NCBI GenBank assembly: GCA_964442015.1
Contig: CAYTYA010000028.1
Span: 1 to 20,539 of the forward strand
Source of the DNA: GCA-002701945 sp964442015
GTDB lineage: Bacteria; Fidelibacterota; Marinisomatia; Marinisomatales; TCS55
DNA: 20,539 nt
Direction: 5' to 3'
Shown: piece after piece, positions 1-7,531 of the stretch
Layout: every line of letters starts with the position of its first letter
Position numbering within the stretch: the stretch's first letter is position 1
The notes under the pieces: generated by a model
What the model was told of the DNA's origin: nothing
The model's input: the letters and a program-made list of their open reading frames with translations, nothing else
The model's database searches: none
Translations under genes and position numbers: made by a program

Positions 1-1778
1 TCTGCTTTTGAATTTACTGGACTAGAGAATTCTGGTCCATTTAGAGAATTATTATTAATTGAATTCTGCCAATAATGAGCCACGAAAGAATCATTCATAG
101 CTAAAAGGGCTCCATTAATAATTATATCCGACCCATTTGACTGATTTTTTCCACCATTTTCTGCAGTATTAGCAATAATAATATTTGCCCCGGAAATAAG
201 TCCTAACCTATTCCTTGTCCCATAAACAATTTCTCCTGTTAAGGAATTAGAATCATCATATAAAATATTGTCCATCAACCAAATATTTCCCCACGCTCTA
301 TCTACAATAGAAATATCATCATGCCTTCTATATTCAGTATAATTATCTGTTACAATGCTAAATTTTCCATCAACTGTTCCTCGAACTCTAACCTGACCTC
401 CTTTTACGTATATAACGGCAAAATCTGTGAAAAAGGTAGTAGGAGGAAGAATGTCAGGCGTATTATTTATAGGTTCAAAATCAAAGTGATGAAAGCCACT
501 AGATTCACAAACACTTGTCCCATCATTGGGATGATTATGATAATTTGCAAAATTATTAAAAGGGACAGTATTATCTAAACCTCCTTGGAAAGCTAACGTA
601 ATTTCTTCTCCAGATCTAAAAGGATTTTCAAAGAATTGACCTAAACTTTGAACACCAAAAACAAAAATTCCATTAATCTGATCTGTAGAATTCATTACCC
701 CTATCCAACCTTTATTAGAATCAGGGTCAGCAGATCGCACTAAAACAGTATCTCCAATATCATACATTTCCAAGGTGTTGGTTGCATCATTTCCTTCTAT
801 ATCTTCAGAATCAATAAATAACGTATCCATCGAATATATCTGTAATGTGGAATCAAAGGGACCATCAAAAGCAATACTTTCATTACTTAATTGTTCAAAA
901 TTAAAATCTATGTCCCATAGAAAGTTTGTTGGCGGCGGTCCTGACTCCCCAACAGGTGGAATTAAATAAGTCCACTGCGAAACAATAAAACCTCCATTAA
1001 TAAATTCAATCTCAGTCATAATTAAAGTATCTTTACCTGTACTACGCCATAGCATATCGTCTGCCGTAAAAACATAATTAGCATTCTCTTTTGCACGTTG
1101 CGTAGCATCATATGGTGGATACACTCTTACTTCAGCTGAATCGTCTACAGAGGCCCAGTTTTGATCATTACAATTATTTAAATTAATTCCTTGAGATGCG
1201 GATACACTAGCCTGCGTAAAATCTGGGCAACCAAATTGACTCATGGTCATCTGACCATTTGTATGAACAACTCCCTCAAGGATATCGCTTCCTCCAAATG
1301 AAACATAGCTTCCTAGCTGAGGTCCTCCTCCTGGCTCCTCTGAGTTCGTGAAATACATAAATTTTGAAAAATCTTCTGCAACTAGGTTCATCTCAGCCAT
1401 ACGCTCTATTCGCACTGGTTTTCCGAGAGTATTGCGAAATTCACTAATCCCTGATCCTCTTGCATAAAAAATAGTCCGACCATCTTCTTGATTAACGAAT
1501 GTTGAACAAATTATATTACGATAATAACCCATTCCCTCTAATAAAACTCCATCTGCAGCTAAAACTACTGACTGATCAACTAACTTTGGTAAAACAGGTA
1601 AAGCTTCCGTATTCAAACCTGTCTCAGCCATGAGCAATGCTTTCGATTCTTCAAAACGGTACTTTTGAGTTACAGATGCTGACATGGCATATTTCAAATA
1701 ACCTGCAGTAATAAACATACTTACCATCGTAAAAATCACCGCTGTCGGTGTAGCCATCCCCTTAAAAGATTTCATCAT
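1..1778 (-). CDS. PilX-like / DUF4900-type pilus-associated protein, C-terminus cut by window edge
   Basis: An unbroken minus-strand frame starts at ATG 1778 (a second ATG follows at 1775) and is still open at base 1, giving 592 codons. The start overlaps the stop of the upstream minor pilin as ATGA. The first ~30 residues are a short basic stretch then a hydrophobic segment (MATPTAVIFTMVSMF), followed by a helix with EESKALLMAETGL, as in PilX-type pilus assembly proteins. The conserved Glu5 of true pilins is absent. A Pro-rich linker (IPPVGESGPPP) and a long beta-rich region follow. Near the left edge come WGNIWLMDNILYDD, then RLGLISGANIIIA and DIIINGALLA, the pattern I associate with the C-terminal part of DUF4900 proteins. 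The missing end is therefore probably short. A role in the pilus or pseudopilus tip is inferred from operon position. Family assignment is from recall, not a search. Confidence 0.75.
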   Translation of the reverse strand, partial: MMKSFKGMATPTAVIFTMVSMFITAGYLKYAMSASVTQKYRFEESKALLMAETGLNTEALPVLPKLVDQSVVLAADGVLLEGMGYYRNIICSTFVNQEDGRTIFYARGSGISEFRNTLGKPVRIERMAEMNLVAEDFSKFMYFTNSEEPGGGPQLGSYVSFGGSDILEGVVHTNGQMTMSQFGCPDFTQASVSASQGINLNNCNDQNWASVDDSAEVRVYPPYDATQRAKENANYVFTADDMLWRSTGKDTLIMTEIEFINGGFIVSQWTYLIPPVGESGPPPTNFLWDIDFNFEQLSNESIAFDGPFDSTLQIYSMDTLFIDSEDIEGNDATNTLEMYDIGDTVLVRSADPDSNKGWIGVMNSTDQINGIFVFGVQSLGQFFENPFRSGEEITLAFQGGLDNTVPFNNFANYHNHPNDGTSVCESSGFHHFDFEPINNTPDILPPTTFFTDFAVIYVKGGQVRVRGTVDGKFSIVTDNYTEYRRHDDISIVDRAWGNIWLMDNILYDDSNSLTGEIVYGTRNRLGLISGANIIIANTAENGGKNQSNGSDIIINGALLAMNDSFVAHYWQNSINNNSLNGPEFSSPVNSKA

Positions 1779-2407
1779 AAGCTACCTACCTGATTATTTG
1801 CAAGCGATCTAGGACTTATATAACGATTAGGCATAAAAGCTGTTCGATGAAATTGTACTAATTCTTTTATTGACCCTGCTGAAGAGACAAAAGACTCTAC
1901 CTCAATATCCAAATTTATTTCCCAAGTTGAATTAGCATATCTAGCCAAATTGGGTCTTATAAATTCAACTTCTTCAGCATAAAATTCTTTTAATGTAATA
2001 TTTCGTTGATTATTATTTCTAAATCTTCCCTTAGTTGGAAAACGTAATTTTCCATCTAATGGATTTTGATAATTAAATAATATACCCTCTGATGCATTTG
2101 CAGTAATAACGGTTGAAGTTTCATTGCCAAAAGTATCATATTTTTTTAAAGATATTCTTGAATATCCATTGATCTGTTCTTTATTGATTATTCTAGCTAA
2201 ACTAATTTCTTTCATTATTTCACGCATAACAGAATTTCCATAATTATGGACTTCAAGAAGAACGCTATCATCCTGATAATGATATGTAACGGTTCGCAAA
2301 CTAAGACCCAAACCAATCATTACTATCCCCAAGATTACTATTGTAGTAACTAACTCTATCAATGTTAAACCAGAAGACCATCTTGAAACTTTTCTTATAA
2401 TTTTCAT
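1775..2407 (-). CDS. PilW/GspJ-like minor pilin (prepilin-type N-terminal methylation protein)
   Basis: This 210-residue protein begins with a 13-residue basic leader ending in Gly, then LTLIELVTTIVILGIVMIGL. That is a class III prepilin signal with cleavage after G13 and Glu at mature position 5, followed by the hydrophobic N-terminal helix of pilins. The rest is a beta-rich globular domain with no motif I recognise. Size and second-minor-pilin position suit PilW/GspJ. Its start overlaps the upstream PilV-like gene as ATGA (2404-2407), and its stop overlaps the DUF4900-type gene the same way, so the three are probably translationally coupled. It is likely processed by a prepilin peptidase (PilD), which is not in the window. 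The exact minor-pilin class is uncertain because these proteins diverge quickly beyond the N-terminus. Confidence 0.8.
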   Translation of the reverse strand: MKIIRKVSRWSSGLTLIELVTTIVILGIVMIGLGLSLRTVTYHYQDDSVLLEVHNYGNSVMREIMKEISLARIINKEQINGYSRISLKKYDTFGNETSTVITANASEGILFNYQNPLDGKLRFPTKGRFRNNNQRNITLKEFYAEEVEFIRPNLARYANSTWEINLDIEVESFVSSAGSIKELVQFHRTAFMPNRYISPRSLANNQVGSL

Positions 2408-2871
2408 AATGGAAACTCCATCATAACCATTTCAATTTCCTCTCTCTTAACAACATTCCGAGAGGGTGTGGAAAAGTCTTCCCACTCTATCCATGATTTC
2501 AATAAATAACGATCAACATTACTTGTAGAATCAGTTATTAATCTTGTAACTGGTTCATAAAATAACTTCGCAGCAAGCTTCGTTTGGCTATGTTGATTCC
2601 CAAAAAGATAGATTGTTTCACCCTGTAGATTACCTGATCTTTCTGTTATTGATAATTTTCCATCTGCTATTCTACCTTTCATACTTTCAACAAAACTCAA
2701 TAATTCTTCTGTCGCCCTTTCTTTTACAGCAATCGCACGTAATTCACCACGAGCATGTGTCGCTCCTACCACCATACCATACGCTGCAATACTTACGATA
2801 AGCACTCCAATCATTACTTCAATAAATGAAAAACCAGACTGAAATTTATTTTTACAATTCCTATAGAACAT
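2404..2871 (-). CDS. PilV/GspI-like minor pilin
   Basis: The prepilin signal is a 13-residue leader (MFYRNCKNKFQSG), then FSFIEVMIGVLIVSIAAYGM: cleavage after Gly, Glu5, hydrophobic helix. I chose ATG at 2871, which has GGAAG four bases upstream and gives a normal leader length. The frame also extends to a GTG at 2916, but that would give an unusually long 28-residue leader and overlap pilT by 56 bp. With the ATG start the gene overlaps the 3' end of pilT by 11 bp and ends in an ATGA overlap with the PilW-like gene. The FxxIEVMIGVLI signature and position before the PilW-like gene suit PilV or GspI. The C-terminal domain carries no recognisable catalytic motif. Confidence 0.8.
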   Translation of the reverse strand: MFYRNCKNKFQSGFSFIEVMIGVLIVSIAAYGMVVGATHARGELRAIAVKERATEELLSFVESMKGRIADGKLSITERSGNLQGETIYLFGNQHSQTKLAAKLFYEPVTRLITDSTSNVDRYLLKSWIEWEDFSTPSRNVVKREEIEMVMMEFPL

Positions 2872-3913
2872 TGCTTCCAAATAATTTTGGATTTTCTGCA
2901 ATCTGGGCCGCTGCACTTCGTTTAATCTTTCCTTGAGAAACTAAACGTTGTAAGTCTTGATCCAAAGTCTGCATCCCTTCCACTCCACCTGCTTGCATCA
3001 CTGATGGTATTTGATAAATACGATCCTCTCGAATCAAGTTTCTAATTGCTGTAGTTGCAATCATTATCTCAAGAGCAGGCATTCTAGTTTTCTTATCTTT
3101 GGTTTGAAGTAGTTTCTGTGCAATGACTGCCTCCAAACTTTCCGACATCATTGAACGTATCTGCCCTTTTTGACTTGAAGGAAAAATATCAATAATCCTA
3201 TCAACAGCCTTGACAGCACTTGAGGTATGTAGCGTTGATAACACTAAATGCCCTGTCTCAGCAGCAGTAAGCGCTAACGAGATTGTTTCTAAATCCCTCA
3301 TTTCACCAACAAGAATTACATCTGGATCTTCGCGAAGCGCCGAGCGGAGAGCATTTGCGAAACTGTGTGTCGATGCACCTAATTCACGTTGATTAATCAT
3401 ACATTGATTGGATGAATGAAAATATTCAACTGGATCTTCGACTGTAATTATATGGCATTCTCTATTCTGATTAATATGGTCAACCATTGCAGCAAGCGTT
3501 GTGCTCTTACCAGAACCTGTAGGCCCTGTTAATAATACTAATCCTCTATCAAGCATTGATAAATTTTCTAAAACTGGAGGCAAAGAAAGCTCTTCAAAAC
3601 TCTTAGGTATCTCAGGGATTGCCCGAAAAACTGCTGCAAGCCCGCGAATCTGTTGAAAGAAGTTTACCCTAAACCTTCCCTTTCCTTCTAAACGACTACT
3701 AAAATCAATTTCTTTATTTTCATGAAAACTTTCTATCTGATCTTCATTCATTACTTGAGGTAAAATAGATTTCATATCCTCATCTGTTGTAGATGACATA
3801 TTTAATGGCTTCATAATACCATTTATTCTGACCATCGGTATAGATCCTGAACTTAAGTGCAAATCCGAAGCACCTGATTCAAGAGAATATGATAGTAGTT
3901 TATTTATATCCAT
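2861..3913 (-). CDS. pilT: Type IV pilus twitching motility / retraction ATPase PilT
   Basis: This hexameric cytoplasmic ATPase would disassemble pilin at the pilus base. The 350 residues match the family length. Visible are an N-terminal PAS-like domain with SGASDLHLSSG near residues 13-23, Walker A GPTGSGKST (130-138), the Asp box including VEDPVEY (158-164), Walker B DPDVILVGEMRD (196-207), and the His box GHLVLSTLHT (221-230). The AIRNLIRE motif near residues 289-296 is the retraction signature of PilT, which argues against PilB. The last base of the upstream pilin stop is shared with the pilT start (TAATG), and the minor pilin gene follows with a short overlap. No assembly ATPase PilB or platform PilC is visible, so they must lie elsewhere if the pili are functional. 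PilU is the alternative, but AIRNLIRE favours PilT. Confidence 0.95.
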   Translation of the reverse strand: MDINKLLSYSLESGASDLHLSSGSIPMVRINGIMKPLNMSSTTDEDMKSILPQVMNEDQIESFHENKEIDFSSRLEGKGRFRVNFFQQIRGLAAVFRAIPEIPKSFEELSLPPVLENLSMLDRGLVLLTGPTGSGKSTTLAAMVDHINQNRECHIITVEDPVEYFHSSNQCMINQRELGASTHSFANALRSALREDPDVILVGEMRDLETISLALTAAETGHLVLSTLHTSSAVKAVDRIIDIFPSSQKGQIRSMMSESLEAVIAQKLLQTKDKKTRMPALEIMIATTAIRNLIREDRIYQIPSVMQAGGVEGMQTLDQDLQRLVSQGKIKRSAAAQIAENPKLFGSNVL

Positions 3914-4335
3914 TAACTTTCTCTTTCAGCAGTCCCATAACCTCTATATGATCCGGATTCTCTATCAAATTCAACCACGCGTCCTTCACCGCCGTTCATA
4001 TCGCCTGTACTTGTTGCAATAATTCTACCACCTTGATCCGACAATTGAAGCTCAAAAATCCATTTACGTTTTGTTGACCTATCTACTTCAAGTTGGCCTG
4101 AATTCTCAAGTTCTTCAACATCAGTGGGCCATTCACCATAGGTTTGATAATACATTTTTGCAGCATTATCAATATTTCCAATAACACTTTTAGCTTCAGA
4201 TGCTCTTGCGCTCTCTACATATCGCACATATGTAGGAACAGCAATTGCCGCTAGAATAGCAACTATAACTACTACAACCATGATTTCGATCATTGTAAAA
4301 CCAGATGATTGTCTTTTTATCTTGTTTCGATTCAT
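3913..4335 (-). CDS. Type IV major pilin / GspG-like prepilin
   Basis: The protein is 140 residues from ATG 4335. The leader MNRNKIKRQSSG is followed by FTMIEIMVVVVIVAILAAIA: a textbook class III signal with cleavage after G12, Glu5, and the conserved hydrophobic spine through AVPTYVRYVESAR. The next part (SEAKSVIGNIDNAAKMYYQTYGEWPTD) resembles the alpha1-C region of PilA/GspG-type pilins, and the C-terminal half is beta-rich. I prefer ATG 4335 over ATG 4350 because GGAGAG lies seven bases before 4335, whereas nothing resembling a ribosome site precedes 4350. It is the first gene of the pilus operon, directly before pilT. I cannot separate a true pilin from a pseudopilin (GspG), but the pilT neighbour favours type IV pili. 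Confidence 0.85.
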   Translation of the reverse strand: MNRNKIKRQSSGFTMIEIMVVVVIVAILAAIAVPTYVRYVESARASEAKSVIGNIDNAAKMYYQTYGEWPTDVEELENSGQLEVDRSTKRKWIFELQLSDQGGRIIATSTGDMNGGEGRVVEFDRESGSYRGYGTAERES

Positions 4336-4342
4336 GAATAAT

Positions 4343-4348
4343 CTCTCC
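4343..4348 (-). promoter_or_regulatory. Ribosome binding site deciding the pilin start
   Basis: On the minus strand GGAGAG is followed by a seven-base spacer and ATG at 4335. It overlaps the upstream in-frame ATG at 4350, so that codon is probably part of the leader mRNA and not the start. Confidence 0.6.
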
Positions 4349-4350
4349 AT

Positions 4351-4525
4351 TAATTATTTATCTAGTGAAATTGATTTATACCCAATCTTCCTCTGTAAAA
4401 CGATGGAAAACTAGTCTTCTAATTAAATTATCACCCAAAGCAATTTATGCTCTATATAAAAAAAACGTTTTATTGAGGAATATTACTTACAAAAAAAATG
4501 AGAATAATTTGAAGATTTTGGTTCG
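4351..4525. other. Intergenic region between pntB and the pilin operon
   Basis: This 175-base AT-rich gap must hold the 3' end of the pnt transcript and the promoter of the pilus operon, both on the minus strand. I see no GC-containing hairpin with a T tract that would be a convincing terminator. For the pilus promoter the best I find on the minus strand is a TATAAA at about 4374-4379 with TTTACA only about 13 bases upstream, which is too short for a normal sigma-70 spacer. Nothing firm can be called. Confidence 0.4.
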
Positions 4526-5902
4526 CTATTTAAGCTCAGATACAAGCTTTGAAACGGTATCTTTTGCGTCACCAAATATCATAATAGTATTATCTTTATA
4601 AAATAACTCATTTTCAATACCTGCAAAACCAGGATTCATACTACGTTTTAATACAAATACCGTTTGACTTTTATCCACATCAAGTATTGGCATACCAAAA
4701 ATTGGACTATTTGTATCATGTCTAGCAGCAGGGTTTACAACATCATTTGCACCAATAACCAAGGTAACATCAGTTTCTTCAAATTCTGGATTAATTTGAT
4801 CAAGATCATACAGACTATCATAAGGAATATTTGCTTCTGCAAGCAGCACATTCATATGTCCAGGCATTCTCCCTGCAACAGGATGAATCGCATATTTTAC
4901 AACAACACCTTTCCCTTCTAATAATTTTTGTAATTCATGAACCATATGCTGAGCTTGCGCAACAGCCAGTCCATAACCTGGTACAATGACTACTTGCTTT
5001 GCATTTTCAAATATTACTACCGTATCTTCAGGTTCGTACGATTTTATAGATTTCATAGGATCTACCTGCAAATTATCTGTATTTGAATCAGTAGAACCAA
5101 CACCTGCAAATAGCACATTCCAAATTGTACGATTCATGCCTTTACACATGATGTCCGTTAATATGATTCCGCTTGCACCAACAAGAGAGCCACTTATAAT
5201 CAGAGCATCATTTTGAATAACAAATCCTGTAGCACAGGCAGCAAGTCCAGAAAATGAGTTTAACAAAGAAATGACAACTGGCATATCTGCTCCACCAATT
5301 GGTAGTACAAATAGGATTCCTAATAACAGTGAAATACCAATAATTATTAAAAACATTGAGGTGAGTTGCGAAGGATCTAATAGGCCATATACGGATGATA
5401 AAATTACAAGCATAACTAATAATCCATTAAACGCATGTTGACCTTTAAACTGTATAGGAGAACCTCGCATAATACCCTGTAATTTTAAAAACGCAATAAA
5501 ACTACCAGAGAATGTTACCGAACCAATTAGTACACTAAGTGTGATTATAAATAAAATAAATGTTGCAAACGCGCCTCCACGATAAAACTCTGCAGAAGCA
5601 ACCAATAATGATGCAGCGCCACCAAAACCGTTAAATAATGCAACTAACTGAGGCATGGAGGTCATTTCAACTCTCTTTGCAAGTATAGCACCTATTGCAC
5701 TTCCAATTAAAATGGCAATAAATATAGATTGAAAATCAAGTATTTGGTTATTTAATAAAGTAGCAACAATCGCAAGAAGCATCCCTATGGATGCTGTTCT
5801 ATTACCTTTAAGCGCTGTTCTTGGATGTGAAAGCTGCCTTAGACCAAGAATAAAGAATACTGCAGAAAGAAGATAAATTATAGGTATAACTAAATCTTGC
5901 AA
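4526..5902 (-). CDS. pntB: Proton-translocating NAD(P) transhydrogenase subunit beta
   Basis: This is the inner-membrane subunit carrying most of the proton channel (dII) and the NADP(H)-binding dIII; the complex makes NADPH from NADH using the proton gradient. The 458 residues match the family. The first ~270 are about nine hydrophobic spans; dIII then shows VPGYGLAVAQAQ (307-318), AGRMPGHMNVLLAEA (343-357), VIGANDVVNPAA (382-393) and LKRSMNPGFAG (418-428), all typical NADP-site sequences. At residue 91 the channel motif reads MPQLVALFNGFGG, with Asn where E. coli PntB has the functional His91. The start is TTG; no in-frame ATG occurs until residue 41, and a weak AGGG precedes the TTG. The gene follows pntAB by 7 bp and closes the pnt operon. 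Confidence 0.95.
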   Translation of the reverse strand: MQDLVIPIIYLLSAVFFILGLRQLSHPRTALKGNRTASIGMLLAIVATLLNNQILDFQSIFIAILIGSAIGAILAKRVEMTSMPQLVALFNGFGGAASLLVASAEFYRGGAFATFILFIITLSVLIGSVTFSGSFIAFLKLQGIMRGSPIQFKGQHAFNGLLVMLVILSSVYGLLDPSQLTSMFLIIIGISLLLGILFVLPIGGADMPVVISLLNSFSGLAACATGFVIQNDALIISGSLVGASGIILTDIMCKGMNRTIWNVLFAGVGSTDSNTDNLQVDPMKSIKSYEPEDTVVIFENAKQVVIVPGYGLAVAQAQHMVHELQKLLEGKGVVVKYAIHPVAGRMPGHMNVLLAEANIPYDSLYDLDQINPEFEETDVTLVIGANDVVNPAARHDTNSPIFGMPILDVDKSQTVFVLKRSMNPGFAGIENELFYKDNTIMIFGDAKDTVSKLVSELK

Positions 5903-5909
5903 AACAACC

Positions 5910-6188
5910 CTACTTTTTAAACATCCTTAGCATTCTTCCAGTAACCATAAACCCTCCAACTACGTTTATCATAGCCAAAATAATTGCTATCATACCTAGA
6001 GTTGCACTTATGGTTCCAGGCATTGATCCCGTTGCTAGGATTGCACCTACAATCGTGATGCCTGATATAGCATTTGATCCAGACATAAGCGGTGTATGGA
6101 GCGTCGGTGGTACTTTAGAAATCACCTCAAAACCAACAAACACAGCTAAAACAAAAACATAAATTTCTATTAACAATTGTCCAGACAT
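5910..6188 (-). CDS. pntAB: NAD(P) transhydrogenase subunit alpha part 2 (membrane segment)
   Basis: A 92-residue membrane protein with three hydrophobic spans, equivalent to the C-terminal membrane part of E. coli PntA. Motif KVPPTLHTPLMSGSNAISG (25-43) is the conserved loop and helix with the channel histidine (His31 here). The start is ATG 6188, preceded on the minus strand by AGGAGG with a seven-base spacer; a TTG one codon earlier is not needed. The pntAA stop and this start share one base (TGATG), so translation is probably coupled. The split alpha arrangement matches Rhodospirillum rubrum and Thermus rather than E. coli. Confidence 0.93.
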   Translation of the reverse strand: MSGQLLIEIYVFVLAVFVGFEVISKVPPTLHTPLMSGSNAISGITIVGAILATGSMPGTISATLGMIAIILAMINVVGGFMVTGRMLRMFKK

Positions 6189-7351
6189 CAATTCTCCTCC
6201 TTTTCTCTATCAAGTAAATCAATAACATGTTGATTTAAAACCTTGCCTTCATGAGTTAAAATTGTACCTGAAACAACTTCATCATCAAGGTCAATATTAA
6301 GCTCACCTGCATCAAGCATTTCACTTAATAACGCCGTGACATTTCGACTAAACATTTCACTCGTGTGATATGATAAACTGGATGGTAAATCAAGAGGTGA
6401 CAAAATATTAACACCATGTCTCTCTACATCCTTTCCAGGAACAGTAAGTTCACAATTTCCACCTTGTTCAGCTGCAAGATCTACGATAACAGATCCATAT
6501 CTCATCGACTGAACCATTTCCTCAGTAATGAGTAACGGTGCTCTCTTGCCAAAAATTTGTGCAGTTGTAATAACAGCATCAGTTGTTGGAAGATGCTCAC
6601 CAATAATTGCATGTTCATGCTGATAAAAATCTTCAGACATTTCTTCAGCATATCCCCCACTAGTTTGAGCTTCATCACTTGTTTCTAGAGAAACAAATTC
6701 TGCACCTAAACTCTCAACTTGTTCTTTTACAATAGGTCTTGTATCAAAAGCCTTGACTCGAGCTCCAAGTCTTTTTGCAGTAGCAATCGCTTGCAATCCT
6801 GCTACACCTGCACCTATGACAAGTACGTTTGCAGGGGAAATTGTTCCTGCAGCAGTCATCATTAATGGAAAAAATTTATTTAAAGTACTACCGGCTAATA
6901 ATACTGCTTTATAACCAGCAGCAGAACTCATGGCGCTTAATGCATCCATACGTTGTGCACGCGAAATACGAGGGACTAGCTCCATTGAGAAGGAAGTAAT
7001 TTCTCTATCAGCAAGAGATTGTATGTTCTGAATATATTTAAAGGGGCTCATAAACCCAATTATAACAGACCCTTTTTTAAGCGGATCTACCAGCTCTAGC
7101 ATACCATCTTGAAGGCAAACGACTTGTACCTTTAAAAACACATTCCCATCACTAAGTAATTCATCATAATTTGATACTATAGCAGCGCCTGCTGCTTCAT
7201 AATCACTTGGCCTAAAACCAGCCTCAACACCTGCTCCTTCTTGTACAAGTATCGAAATGCCCTGTTTAGCCAGTCGTTTAACACTCTCTGGAACTAAGGC
7301 AACTCTTTTCTCGCCCTCAACAGATTCTTTTAAAACACTTATCGTTAACAT
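6188..7351 (-). CDS. pntAA: NAD(P) transhydrogenase subunit alpha part 1 (NAD-binding dI)
   Basis: The soluble NAD(H)-binding component, 387 residues, of the alanine dehydrogenase/PNT family. It has VALVPESVKRL at residues 17-27. The RQD loop PRISRAQRMD contains R128, Q133 and D136, matching R127/Q132/D135 of the R. rubrum enzyme. A Rossmann motif VIGAGVAGLQA (178-188) follows, with D203 at the end of the second strand. An EHLPTTDAVITTAQIFGKRAP-like segment and the C-terminal SPLDLPSSLSYHTSEMFSRN are typical of transhydrogenase dI. The presence of pntAB and pntB directly downstream excludes a stand-alone alanine dehydrogenase. It is the first gene of the operon and is divergent from msrA. No strong Shine-Dalgarno precedes the ATG at 7351. 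Confidence 0.95.
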   Translation of the reverse strand: MLTISVLKESVEGEKRVALVPESVKRLAKQGISILVQEGAGVEAGFRPSDYEAAGAAIVSNYDELLSDGNVFLKVQVVCLQDGMLELVDPLKKGSVIIGFMSPFKYIQNIQSLADREITSFSMELVPRISRAQRMDALSAMSSAAGYKAVLLAGSTLNKFFPLMMTAAGTISPANVLVIGAGVAGLQAIATAKRLGARVKAFDTRPIVKEQVESLGAEFVSLETSDEAQTSGGYAEEMSEDFYQHEHAIIGEHLPTTDAVITTAQIFGKRAPLLITEEMVQSMRYGSVIVDLAAEQGGNCELTVPGKDVERHGVNILSPLDLPSSLSYHTSEMFSRNVTALLSEMLDAGELNIDLDDEVVSGTILTHEGKVLNQHVIDLLDREKEEN

Positions 7352-7371
7352 CTTTATATCAAACTTACTGT

Positions 7372-7398
7372 TTTATAGTTCGCGAAATTACAATACAA
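7372..7398 (-). promoter_or_regulatory. Candidate sigma-70-type promoter of the pnt operon
   Basis: On the minus strand TTGTAT (7393-7398) and TATAAA (7372-7377) are separated by 15 bases, about 20 bases before the pntAA ATG. The spacer is short of the optimal 17 and the region is very AT-rich, so chance matches are likely. Confidence 0.3.
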
Positions 7399-7435
7399 TT
7401 TAAAAAAACCTATATCAATTGAATAATTATATTAA

Positions 7436-7466
7436 TTGCTATATTTACTAGTTGTAATATTATAAT
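7436..7466 (+). promoter_or_regulatory. Candidate promoter of msrA
   Basis: TTGCTA (7436-7441) precedes TATTAT (7458-7463, spacer 16) and an overlapping perfect TATAAT (7461-7466, spacer 19). Initiation about seven bases downstream would fall near 7470-7474, at or past the ATG at 7469, which supports the downstream msrA start at 7532. Confidence 0.35.
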
Positions 7467-7519
7467 AAATGAAAAATAGTATAATATTAATATGTAGTTT
7501 ATTCCTTTCAATTCTACAT

Positions 7520-7523
7520 GGAG
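7520..7523 (+). promoter_or_regulatory. Ribosome binding site favouring the downstream msrA start
   Basis: GGAG followed by an eight-base spacer and ATG at 7532. The alternative ATG at 7469 has only AT-rich sequence upstream. Confidence 0.45.
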
Positions 7524-7531
7524 AAAAATCA

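Noticed and set aside
321..578. Plus-strand open frame inside the DUF4900-type gene
   Set aside because: Fully antisense to a long continuous minus-strand gene that has the pilus-protein features; the product has no domain.
2872..2916. GTG start at 2916 for the PilV-like gene
   Set aside because: It would give a 28-residue leader and a 56-bp overlap with pilT; ATG 2871 has GGAAG upstream and a 13-residue leader like the PilW-like neighbour.
4456..4475. A/T palindrome around AAAACGTTTT with T run after pntB
   Set aside because: No loop can form in the palindrome and there is no GC stem, so it is not a convincing terminator.
4365..4601. Open frame of 78 codons on the plus strand between the pilin and pntB genes
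   Set aside because: It runs into the 3' end of pntB on the opposite strand, has no ribosome site, and the product is Lys/Leu/Ser-rich with no recognisable fold; AT-rich intergenic chance frame.
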